A stretch of 64,000 bases of DNA from an uncultured Bacteroidia bacterium (GTDB lineage Bacteria; Bacteroidota; Bacteroidia; Bacteroidales; Prolixibacteraceae): positions 62,001-126,000 of the forward strand of contig CAIXCY010000014.1 of NCBI GenBank assembly GCA_903918045.1, given 5' to 3'. Below the pieces are notes generated by a model. That model did not search any database. It saw nothing but the letters and a program-made list of their open reading frames with translations, and had not been told where the DNA came from. The position numbers and the translations under genes are program-made. Shown here piece after piece: positions 53,969 to 63,200 of the stretch. Numbering within the stretch: the first letter of the stretch is position 1; every line of letters begins with the position of its first letter.

Positions 53969-55576
53969 ATGATATATAGACCTTTAATACTTTTGCTAAT
54001 TACAATCCTGTTTGTAAAATGGAGCGTATTTGCGCAGATTTCACCCGGAGAACTGAGTAAATCGCACTCCTTCCTCGAGGGTGTAAGCAATTGTACCAAA
54101 TGTCACGATTTAGGAAATAAAGTTACAAGGGATAAATGCCTGGATTGTCACAAAGAGATTAAAAGTGATATTCGTCTAAAAAAAGGGCTCCATTCTACGG
54201 TTGAGCTACTATCAAAAGATTGTTTTGCCTGTCATAACGATCATCATGGCCAAAATTTCAAGATGATTAAATTTGATAAAGCGACCTTTAACCATACAAA
54301 TATCGGTTTTGAGTTAAAAGGGGCTCATTCAAAGGAAGATTGTAAAGGATGCAATTGCAATATATGTCATAAGGCTGCATTTATTAAGGATCCCGAACTT
54401 AAAAAAAAGAGTTCAACCTATTTAGGTTTAAACCGGGAATGTCTTTCATGCCATGAAGATTTCCACAAGGGCAAAATGTCTCCAAATTGTCTTAACTGCC
54501 ATGGATTTGATACCTTTAAAAAGGCTGCGGGATTTGATCACAACACAACGAAATATCCTTTGACAGGAAAACATAAAACAGTAAGTTGTGAAAAATGTCA
54601 TAAGCCGGCTTCAGTAAACGGAAAGAATGAGCAGCGTTTCGATAACCTGCTGTTCAATAGTTGCACCAATTGTCACAAAGATGTCCACGAAGACAAATTT
54701 GGACAGGATTGTAAAAAATGTCATACCGAGGAGTCTTTTCATCTAATCAAAGAAACAGGCAATTTCAACCATGACAAAACCGATTTTAAACTTGTTGGTA
54801 AACATCAGGCTTTGGATTGTAAAAAATGTCATAAAAGAAATCTGATTGATAAAATCAAATCTGAACATTGTTGGGACTGTCATGCTGATTATCATAAAAA
54901 CGAATTCACTAAAAATGGGGTGATGCAGGACTGCGACCAATGTCATAACAATAATGGTTTTACAGAGACTCTCTATACAATTGAAAAACATAATACGTTA
55001 AATTTCAAGCTCGAAGGGGGTCATCTCGCAACGCCTTGCATTGCATGTCACATGAAGCAGGAAAAGTGGACCTTCGTAAAAATTGGCAGCTTATGTATTG
55101 ATTGTCATCAAAATACGCACAAGGGATTCATTCAGGAGAAGTATTTTCCAAATGGAAAATGCACAGAATGTCATACGATAAACAATTGGAAAACACCTGA
55201 ATTTGATCATTCCAGAACCAATTTTAAACTTCAGGGGGCGCATGGCAAGGTAAAGTGTACCACATGTCACTATCTTAAAAACGAAACCGGAATAATAATA
55301 CAAAAGTTTGAAGGCCTTTCAATGGATTGTGTGAATTGCCACAAGAATTCTCATGAAAGTCAATTTGATATCAATGGAAAAACAGATTGCTTAAGATGCC
55401 ATGGATTAGATAACTGGAAACAGACCATATTCGATCATAAACAGGCAAGATTTAAACTCGAGGGGGCTCACCTAAAAGTAAGTTGTGAGAAATGCCATAA
55501 AGAGGTTATCAATGCAAACGGTAAATTTATTGTATATAAAAACAACAAGCTATTATGTTCAGACTGTCATCGGTAA
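53969..55576 (+). CDS. Secreted multihaem c-type cytochrome, 20 CXXCH motifs
   Basis: A Sec signal peptide (residues 1-22, ending VFAQ) precedes 535 residues in total. I count 20 CXXCH haem-attachment motifs, from CTKCH near 42 to CSDCH at the end. At least six times it contains the module F-D/N-H-x4-F/Y-x-L-x-G-x-H-x4-C-x2-C-H, shared with the two larger cytochromes downstream. One site reads CKGCN-CNICH, where an extra Cys pair lacks His. The protein is probably the periplasmic electron carrier of the system. The stop codon overlaps the next gene by 22 bases. Confidence 0.92.
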   Translation: MIYRPLILLLITILFVKWSVFAQISPGELSKSHSFLEGVSNCTKCHDLGNKVTRDKCLDCHKEIKSDIRLKKGLHSTVELLSKDCFACHNDHHGQNFKMIKFDKATFNHTNIGFELKGAHSKEDCKGCNCNICHKAAFIKDPELKKKSSTYLGLNRECLSCHEDFHKGKMSPNCLNCHGFDTFKKAAGFDHNTTKYPLTGKHKTVSCEKCHKPASVNGKNEQRFDNLLFNSCTNCHKDVHEDKFGQDCKKCHTEESFHLIKETGNFNHDKTDFKLVGKHQALDCKKCHKRNLIDKIKSEHCWDCHADYHKNEFTKNGVMQDCDQCHNNNGFTETLYTIEKHNTLNFKLEGGHLATPCIACHMKQEKWTFVKIGSLCIDCHQNTHKGFIQEKYFPNGKCTECHTINNWKTPEFDHSRTNFKLQGAHGKVKCTTCHYLKNETGIIIQKFEGLSMDCVNCHKNSHESQFDINGKTDCLRCHGLDNWKQTIFDHKQARFKLEGAHLKVSCEKCHKEVINANGKFIVYKNNKLLCSDCHR

Positions 55577-58311
55577 TTATAGCTTTAATGCTATCATTCA
55601 ATGCCGTCGCTCAATCACCACACGGGAGTAAATTGAATATAAAGTGTGATGTATGCCACGATCCGAATAACTGGGCCATGAAGGTTGAAGGTAGCACTTT
55701 CGACCACAATCAAACCAGCTATCCCTTAACAGGTCAGCATTTGACTGTGGATTGCAAACTGTGTCATGTAGATCTGATTTTTTCGAATGCTAAACCGACA
55801 TGTACCTCCTGCCACATGGATATGCACCAGCAAACAGTTGGAAATGATTGTGAAAGGTGTCACACTCCCAGATCATGGATTGTTAAGAATATTTTTGAAA
55901 TGCATCAATTAACCAGATTCCCTCTTAATGGCATTCATGCACAAACAGATTGTTATCAGTGCCACAAGTCAGCTTCACTGCTCCGTTTTGATCCAATGGG
56001 AACCGCTTGTTCCGACTGTCATTTAAAGGATTACACTATGGCAAATCAACCATCGCATATCCTTTCAAAATTTCCAAAGGATTGTTTTCTTTGTCATACT
56101 GAAAAAACATGGCAACCTGCCAAATTCAATCATAACGTAAACACCTCTTTTCCGTTAAATGGCGGTCATCAGGGTATTGATTGTGTGCTTTGCCATTCAA
56201 AAGGGTATACAATTTCGTTGACTTCTTGCGTCAGCTGTCACCTTACCGATTTCAATGCATCAAGGGACCCGGCGCATATAGCAGCCAAATTTTCGAATGA
56301 CTGCAAGGCCTGTCATACGGAGGTTTCCTGGAAGCCAGCAAGTTACAACCACAATACAGCCACATCTTTTCCTTTGACTGGCAGTCATGCAGGAGTAGAT
56401 TGCATCAGTTGTCACACGAAAGGGTATAGTGGAATTTCAAGTGATTGTGTAAGTTGCCATTTACTAAACTATAATTCCACAACTTCTCCATCCCACGTTG
56501 CTGCCAAATACTCGACGGATTGTAAGATATGTCATTCAGTTACGGCATGGAAACCCGCAACATTTGACCATAATATAGCAACATCTTTCCCGCTGACAGG
56601 CGCCCACTTTGGCGTAGATTGCATCAATTGTCATGCGAATGGCTATACGAGTACTTCAACGGCCTGTGTAAGTTGTCATTTAACTAATTATAATGGTTCA
56701 ACGAATCCTGGTCATATTGCAGCAAAATTTTCAACAGACTGCAAGACCTGTCATAATGTTACAGCCTGGTCACCTTCAACGTTTAATCACAATGTCTCAA
56801 CCTCTTTTCAGTTGGCAGGAAGTCATCTGGGATTAACATGTCTGAAATGTCATACAATGGGTTATGCCGGTATCTCCTCAGATTGCGTGAGTTGTCACCT
56901 CGCAAATTACAATGCAACCACAAATCCTTCGCATGCAAGTGCAAAATACTCTACGGAATGCAAATCATGCCATAATGTAACGGCATGGAAACCAGCTACA
57001 TTTGATCACAACAGCACATTATTCCCTTTAACGGGAGCCCACATCGGGGTAGATTGCATCCTTTGTCACTCCAAGGGATACGCAGGAACATCGACGGTCT
57101 GTGTCAGTTGTCACCAGACCAATTATAGTGCATCTACAAACCCCTCGCATGTGAATGCGAAATTTTCGACAGACTGTAAAAGTTGCCATTCGGTAACAGC
57201 CTGGAAACCTGCTTTATTCAATCACAATACCGCAACAACATTCCCTTTAACCGGTGGGCATGTGGGATTGGATTGTATCACTTGTCATGCGACAACTTAT
57301 GCCGGGACTCAAACTACATGTGTTAGTTGCCATCTGGCAAAATATAATGCAACTACCAATCCAGGCCATGTTTTAGCAAAGATCTCAACAGATTGTGCAA
57401 CATGCCATACTTCCATAGCGTGGTCGCCTGCTACATTCAATCACACTACGGGAACAACATTTCCGCTGACCGGAGCACATATCACAGTCAGTTGTGTCGG
57501 GTGTCATTCGAAAGGATATGCTGGAATTTCAACAACCTGTGTAAGTTGTCATTTGGCAAATTATAATGCATCTACAAATCCGGCACATGCTGCCGCCAAG
57601 TTTCCGACAACCTGTGAGAATTGCCACACCTCGGTAGCATGGGCACCATCAACGTTTAACCACGCGACCGCGACCACCTTTCCGTTAACGGGGGGACACG
57701 TTGGGGTAGCGTGTGTCAGTTGTCACACAACAGGATATGCTGGTATATCAACAACTTGTGTTAGTTGCCATTTAACCAATTATAATGCAACAACCAATCC
57801 GGGTCATGTTGCGGCAAAATTCTCAACAGACTGCGCGACATGCCATACGGTAACGGCATGGCTTCCTGGAACTTTCAACCATACTACCGGGACTACCTTT
57901 CCGCTTACCGGAGCCCATACCGGGTTAAGCTGTATCAGTTGTCATGCCACGGGATATGTTGGAATAGCCACAACATGTGTAAGTTGTCACTTAGCTAAAT
58001 ACAATGCAACAACGAATCCGGCTCATTCGGCTGCAAAGTTTCCTACAGACTGTGAGACTTGTCATACTGCGACCGTATGGACCACATCAACCTATAATCA
58101 TGATTCACAATTTTTCCGCATAAACAGTGGAAAACATAACGGACAATGGACTTTATGTAGTGATTGCCATACAAGTGCCACGAATTACGCGATATTCAAT
58201 TGTCTGCAATGTCATACACACAATCAGGCAACTACAGATTCAGAGCACAAAGGAAAAACCGGCTATGTTTACAACAGCACAAACTGCCTCTCGTGTCATC
58301 CTAAAGTTTAG
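55555..58311 (+). CDS. Large repeat-built multihaem cytochrome, 37 CXXCH motifs
   Basis: It encodes 918 residues with a Sec signal peptide (residues 1-19, ending AVAQ). I count 37 CXXCH motifs. An N-terminal domain of about 220 residues (seven haem motifs, with LLRFDPMGTAC) is closely paralogous to the start of the protein at 60206. It is followed by repeats of about 73 residues, each with three CXXCH motifs and three additional conserved His (NPxH, FNH, GxH). A short C-terminal cap (CSDCH, CLQCH, CLSCH) ends the chain. No sorting domain is seen. The likely location is the periplasm or cell surface as an electron wire. The start overlaps the previous gene by 22 bases, so translation is probably coupled. 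Confidence 0.93.
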   Translation: MFRLSSVIIALMLSFNAVAQSPHGSKLNIKCDVCHDPNNWAMKVEGSTFDHNQTSYPLTGQHLTVDCKLCHVDLIFSNAKPTCTSCHMDMHQQTVGNDCERCHTPRSWIVKNIFEMHQLTRFPLNGIHAQTDCYQCHKSASLLRFDPMGTACSDCHLKDYTMANQPSHILSKFPKDCFLCHTEKTWQPAKFNHNVNTSFPLNGGHQGIDCVLCHSKGYTISLTSCVSCHLTDFNASRDPAHIAAKFSNDCKACHTEVSWKPASYNHNTATSFPLTGSHAGVDCISCHTKGYSGISSDCVSCHLLNYNSTTSPSHVAAKYSTDCKICHSVTAWKPATFDHNIATSFPLTGAHFGVDCINCHANGYTSTSTACVSCHLTNYNGSTNPGHIAAKFSTDCKTCHNVTAWSPSTFNHNVSTSFQLAGSHLGLTCLKCHTMGYAGISSDCVSCHLANYNATTNPSHASAKYSTECKSCHNVTAWKPATFDHNSTLFPLTGAHIGVDCILCHSKGYAGTSTVCVSCHQTNYSASTNPSHVNAKFSTDCKSCHSVTAWKPALFNHNTATTFPLTGGHVGLDCITCHATTYAGTQTTCVSCHLAKYNATTNPGHVLAKISTDCATCHTSIAWSPATFNHTTGTTFPLTGAHITVSCVGCHSKGYAGISTTCVSCHLANYNASTNPAHAAAKFPTTCENCHTSVAWAPSTFNHATATTFPLTGGHVGVACVSCHTTGYAGISTTCVSCHLTNYNATTNPGHVAAKFSTDCATCHTVTAWLPGTFNHTTGTTFPLTGAHTGLSCISCHATGYVGIATTCVSCHLAKYNATTNPAHSAAKFPTDCETCHTATVWTTSTYNHDSQFFRINSGKHNGQWTLCSDCHTSATNYAIFNCLQCHTHNQATTDSEHKGKTGYVYNSTNCLSCHPKV
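56227..58066 (+). repeat. 219-base coding repeats in the 37-motif cytochrome
   Basis: About eight and a half in-frame units of 219 bases (73 codons, one of 72) tile this part of the gene, each anchored on CVSCH. Copies differ at many third codon positions while the Cys and His are kept, indicating selection on the protein and age since duplication. The last units alternate STDCATCH with FPT-C-E-CH types. Confidence 0.85.
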
Positions 58312-58362
58312 TTAATGATAAATAATACTAAGATAATCAGCCGGATAAATAAAATAAATAAT

Positions 58363-60012
58363 ATGAAGGCAGTTATATTCATTATTATTTCCTTGTGGTT
58401 TTCAAATAATATCTTTGGTCAAACAGAAGAGGTTATTTTAAAAGGGACTATTTCCTATATGAGTTCCCAGAACGTATATGTAAAATTCCCTGGTACGGAA
58501 GGAATACGTATTGGAGACACATTGTTTGTTGCGCGTAACAACCTTCTTATACCCGCTTTAAGGGTAAATAATCTCTCATCGGTTTCTTGTGTAGGATCAC
58601 TTATCGGGCTAATATCGCTTTCACTTTCGACTCCCCTGTTTGTAAAGGTTAAAATAGAAAGGAAAAAAGACGAAACAGTCAGAAAGGAATTCAATGAACC
58701 TGTTTCTGTGAACGATCAGGCGATAACTCAGATTCATAAAAATACAGTTCCCCAAAGGGACAGGTCTCAGATCGATGGCAGACTGGCTCTATCTACCTAT
58801 TCTACGATTTCAGGGCGAAACACAGATCAGAGGTATCGCTACAATTTGTCGATGAATGTTCAACATATCAACGATTCGAGGGTTTCATTGGAAAGTTATA
58901 TCTCCCTGACTCACAAATCAACCGAATTAAACCTGATCGGACATGACCTGAATAAGTATTTGAAAATATACAGTTTAGCGCTAAAATACGATTTTAGCAG
59001 GAATACAAATCTAACTGTGGGGAGAAAAGTGAATTTGAATATGGCTAATGTCGGAGCCGTGGATGGGCTTCATTTTGAGACTGCTTTGCAAAACTTCACT
59101 TATGGTGCAGTTTTAGGATCCCGCCCGGATTTTTTTGATTATAGCTTTAATCCCAAATTAATGCAATTTGGATTTTTTACGGCACACAATATTCAAAAAG
59201 AGAATGGAAACATGCAAACATCGCTTGCATTTTTCGACCAGATGAATAATTTTAAAACGGACAGGCGGTTTGCTTATTTACAGCACAGTAATTCGCTGTT
59301 AAAAAAACTGGATCTCTTTTGTTCCTTTGAATTTGATTTCTACACGATGGTAAATTTAAGACCCACCAATACGCTGGATCTGACAAGTACCTACATTTCG
59401 CTAAGGTACAAGCCATGGAAAAAACTCGCCCTATTTGTTTCCTATGACGCGAGAAAAAACATCTATTACTACGAAACATTTAAAAATCAAATTGATAGTA
59501 TAATAGACAGGGAATCTAGACAAGGATTACGATTCCAATTTACCTACCGTCCCGCAAAATTCCTCAACTGGGGAGGTTCAGGAGGGTACCGCTTCCAGAA
59601 ATCGGATCCGACACCCAGTATCAATGCGTATACCTATTTTAGTTACACACAGGTTCCTCTGATTCTTTCTTCGGTAACATTAAATGCCACTTACTTAAAA
59701 TCGGGTTATATCGATGGAACAGTTTATGGTATGTCGATCTCACGTGATCTTATCAACGGGAAAGTATATACAGAGTTGCAATATCGTCTTGTCAATTACA
59801 CCTATAAGAACTCTCATACTACCTTGCGGCAAGACATTGCTGAACTAAGTCTTTCCTGGCGAATTGCGAAGAAATTGACACTTTCGGCCGATTTTGAAGG
59901 GACTCATGAGCCGGGGAATAATTATGGACGAATCTATATAAGTATCATTCACCGAATTGGTGGAGGTATAAAAGCAAATAACAAAAGGTTTTCAAAAGTG
60001 CTGCGTTTCTAA
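58363..60012 (+). CDS. Outer-membrane beta-barrel candidate of the cytochrome operon
   Basis: From ATG at 58363 it encodes 549 residues with a Sec signal peptide (ending IFGQ). A small N-terminal beta-rich domain (about 20-80; VYVKFPGTEGIRIGDTLFV) is followed by a charged linker. A long region (about 130-549) of alternating polar and hydrophobic residues, with many aromatic residues at strand ends, ends in Phe, as beta-barrels of the outer membrane do. It contains no CXXCH motif. Lying between two giant multihaem cytochrome genes, it may be the porin that lets a cytochrome cross the outer membrane, like MtrB/PioB in function but without recognisable sequence similarity (inference). Confidence 0.7.
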   Translation: MKAVIFIIISLWFSNNIFGQTEEVILKGTISYMSSQNVYVKFPGTEGIRIGDTLFVARNNLLIPALRVNNLSSVSCVGSLIGLISLSLSTPLFVKVKIERKKDETVRKEFNEPVSVNDQAITQIHKNTVPQRDRSQIDGRLALSTYSTISGRNTDQRYRYNLSMNVQHINDSRVSLESYISLTHKSTELNLIGHDLNKYLKIYSLALKYDFSRNTNLTVGRKVNLNMANVGAVDGLHFETALQNFTYGAVLGSRPDFFDYSFNPKLMQFGFFTAHNIQKENGNMQTSLAFFDQMNNFKTDRRFAYLQHSNSLLKKLDLFCSFEFDFYTMVNLRPTNTLDLTSTYISLRYKPWKKLALFVSYDARKNIYYYETFKNQIDSIIDRESRQGLRFQFTYRPAKFLNWGGSGGYRFQKSDPTPSINAYTYFSYTQVPLILSSVTLNATYLKSGYIDGTVYGMSISRDLINGKVYTELQYRLVNYTYKNSHTTLRQDIAELSLSWRIAKKLTLSADFEGTHEPGNNYGRIYISIIHRIGGGIKANNKRFSKVLRF

Positions 60013-60205
60013 CCTTACAGGAGCTACATTTTCTTATGATAATAAATTAATAAGCCACAACCAATTAAGAATGAATCTGTATTGTCGAATACAAGCAATT
60101 AATTACTAATAACCAAATATTTACACATAACTTCGGCTTTACATTTTGTTAATCTAATATTGCGATATACTTTTATTATTTATAATATTATGTTATTTAA
60201 ATAAT

Positions 60206-63200
60206 ATGAAAAAGCTCTGGTTCGTGATCCTTGGTATTTTAATTTCAATAAATTTAAGTGCTCAATCTCCACATGGCGATAAGCTTAAACTTAAATGTGA
60301 TGTTTGTCATACTTCACAAACCTGGGTTATAAAAGGTGAAAATAATCGTTTTGATCATACCACAACCAAATTCCCGTTGGTTGGTCAACATGGAACCATC
60401 AATTGCAGGAATTGTCATACTAACCTTATATTTTCCAATACGAATTCGAACTGTATTTCCTGTCACAAGGATATTCATGAGCAAACAGTTGGTCAGGAAT
60501 GTGATCGGTGTCATACACCAAATTCCTGGGGAGTGAAAAATATCGGTGCGATTCACCAGCGAAGCAGGTTCCCGTTAAACGGTCAGCATGCTAAAGTTGA
60601 TTGTTATTTGTGTCATAAGTCATCCTCTTTGCTTCGGTTTGATCCAATGGGAACGGCATGTTTGGATTGCCATGCGAAGGAGTACCTCGCAACGAGTCAG
60701 CCATCGCATCAGTTATCAAAATTTCCAACTGATTGCTTTTTGTGTCATAATGAAAAAGCCTGGAATCCTGCCAAATTCGATCATAATACGGCAACTAACT
60801 TCCCTTTAACCGATAGTCATGTCGGTCTGTCTTGTATTAGTTGTCATGCCGGCGGATATGCCAGGACGGCTACAGAATGTGTCGCGTGCCATATTAAGGA
60901 TTACAATTCAGCGGCTAATCCAAGCCATTTAGCAGCCAAATTTTCGACAGATTGTGAACTATGTCACAACGAAACGAATTGGAAACCTTCGTATTTTAAT
61001 CATAACACAGCCACAACGTTTCCTTTGGCCGATGGTCATCTTAAGGTTGCCTGTATCAATTGCCATACAAAAGGTTACGCCGGAACGTCACCTGAATGTA
61101 GTAGCTGTCACATTACCAACTATAATTCGACGACAAATCCAAATCATATAATTGCAAAGTTCTCTACCGATTGTAAGGGCTGTCATACTTCCTCCGGATG
61201 GAAACCTGCATTGTTTGATCATAATATCAATACTACTTTTCCATTGAACGGAGTCCATTCGTCGGTTTCTTGTGCGTTGTGTCATGTAAAAGGTTATGCC
61301 GGCACACCTTTTGAATGTGTTGGATGTCACTTGCCGAATTTCAATGCTACTACGATGCCATCGCATGTAACAGCGAAATATCCAACTAACTGCAAAATAT
61401 GTCATACTGCAACTGCCTGGAGACCATCAAATTTTGATCACAATACGAACACTGCATTTCCGCTTTCAGGTGCTCATATTGGATTGGCTTGTATCAGTTG
61501 TCATGCGCAAGGTTATGCTGGGATCCCAAATCAATGTGAGAGTTGCCATCTAACCAATTTTAATCAAACCACCAATCCTGGTCATGTTGCCGGGAAATTC
61601 CCCATTGAATGCAAATCCTGTCATATGACAAGCAGCTGGAAACCTGCCACATTCAAACACAGCTCCAGTCCAATTCCAGTTGGTGTTGAATGCATAACAT
61701 GTCATTTAAATGATTACAATGCGACTTCAAGCCCAGGACATATTACCTCAAAATTCTCGACCGATTGTCAAATTTGCCACAACGTTTCAACCTGGTCACC
61801 AGCCTTATTCAATCACACAACAGGCACTACATTCCCCTTAACAGGTGCTCACATTAGTTTATCCTGTATGAAATGTCATTCAAAGGGGTATGCAGGAACT
61901 TCAACTGATTGTTCAAGTTGTCATCTGGATAATTACAATGCAACAACTGAACCGATACACTCAGTGGTAAAGTTCCCCACAAGTTGTGAGACTTGTCATA
62001 ATTCGATAGCATGGATTCCTTCATCTTTCAATCATAATATTGGCACAAACTTTCCTTTAACCGGATCGCATGTTGGGGTAGCGTGCATCAGTTGCCATGC
62101 AACCAGTTATGCAGGCATATCTGCGAATTGTGTGAGTTGTCACATTGCAAATTACAATGCATCAGTGAATCCGCCTCATGTTGCTGCAAAATTTTCCACC
62201 GATTGTAAGACATGTCATTCCGCTACTGGTTGGTCCCCAGCCTTATTTAATCATAATTTAGCCACGAGTTTCCCATTAACCGGAGCTCATACCGCAGTAT
62301 CTTGCTCAAGTTGTCACTCGAAAGGATTTGTTGGGATCCCTATGACATGTGTAAGTTGCCATTTAACAAACTACAATGCTTCGACAAATCCTTCTCATTC
62401 GGCAGCAAAATTTCCAACAACTTGTGAGGTTTGTCACACTACCAATGGATGGACTCCATCCACATTTAATCATAATACAGGGACATCTTTTCCATTAACA
62501 GGGGCACATATCAGTGTTTCCTGCGCCAGTTGTCACACCAACGGATATGCAGGAATCCCTGCCACCTGTATAAGTTGTCATTTAATAAATTACAATGCCT
62601 CTACAAATCCCCCTCACTTAACGGCCAAATTTTCAACTGACTGCAAGACATGTCATACTGTTATAGCCTGGTCACCTGCAACGTTTAATCACTCAATAGG
62701 AACCACTTTCCCGCTCATCGGTGCCCATAGTGGAGTATCTTGCATCAGTTGTCATTTAAAGGGTTATGTTGGAATTGCAACAACCTGTAATAGTTGTCAT
62801 TTAGAAAATTACATTTCGACCACCAATCCGGCACATGCCACAGCCAAATTCCCGACAACCTGTGAATCATGTCATACCTCAACAGCTTGGTCTCCCTCAA
62901 CATTCAATCATAATACAAGCACGACTTTCCCATTAACAGGGGCACATATTGGTGTAACATGCAGTAGTTGTCACGCCAATGGGTATGCAGGAATTGCAAC
63001 CACCTGTGTAAGTTGCCATTTAGTAAACTATAATGCATCGGCAAATCCACCTCACTTAGCAGGAAAATTTTCAACTGACTGCAAAACCTGTCATTCTAAT
63101 ATTGCATGGTGGCCCGCTTCATTTAATCACTCAACTGCGACTACATTTCCTTTAACAGGCGCACATATTGGGGTTAGTTGTATTAGTTGTCATGCAACAG

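Noticed and set aside
61088-61405. Minus-strand frames inside the giant cytochrome gene (also 63755-63988)
   Set aside because: They are mirror translations of the CXXCH repeats, Cys/Met/Ile-rich and without family features; the plus-strand frame is uninterrupted.
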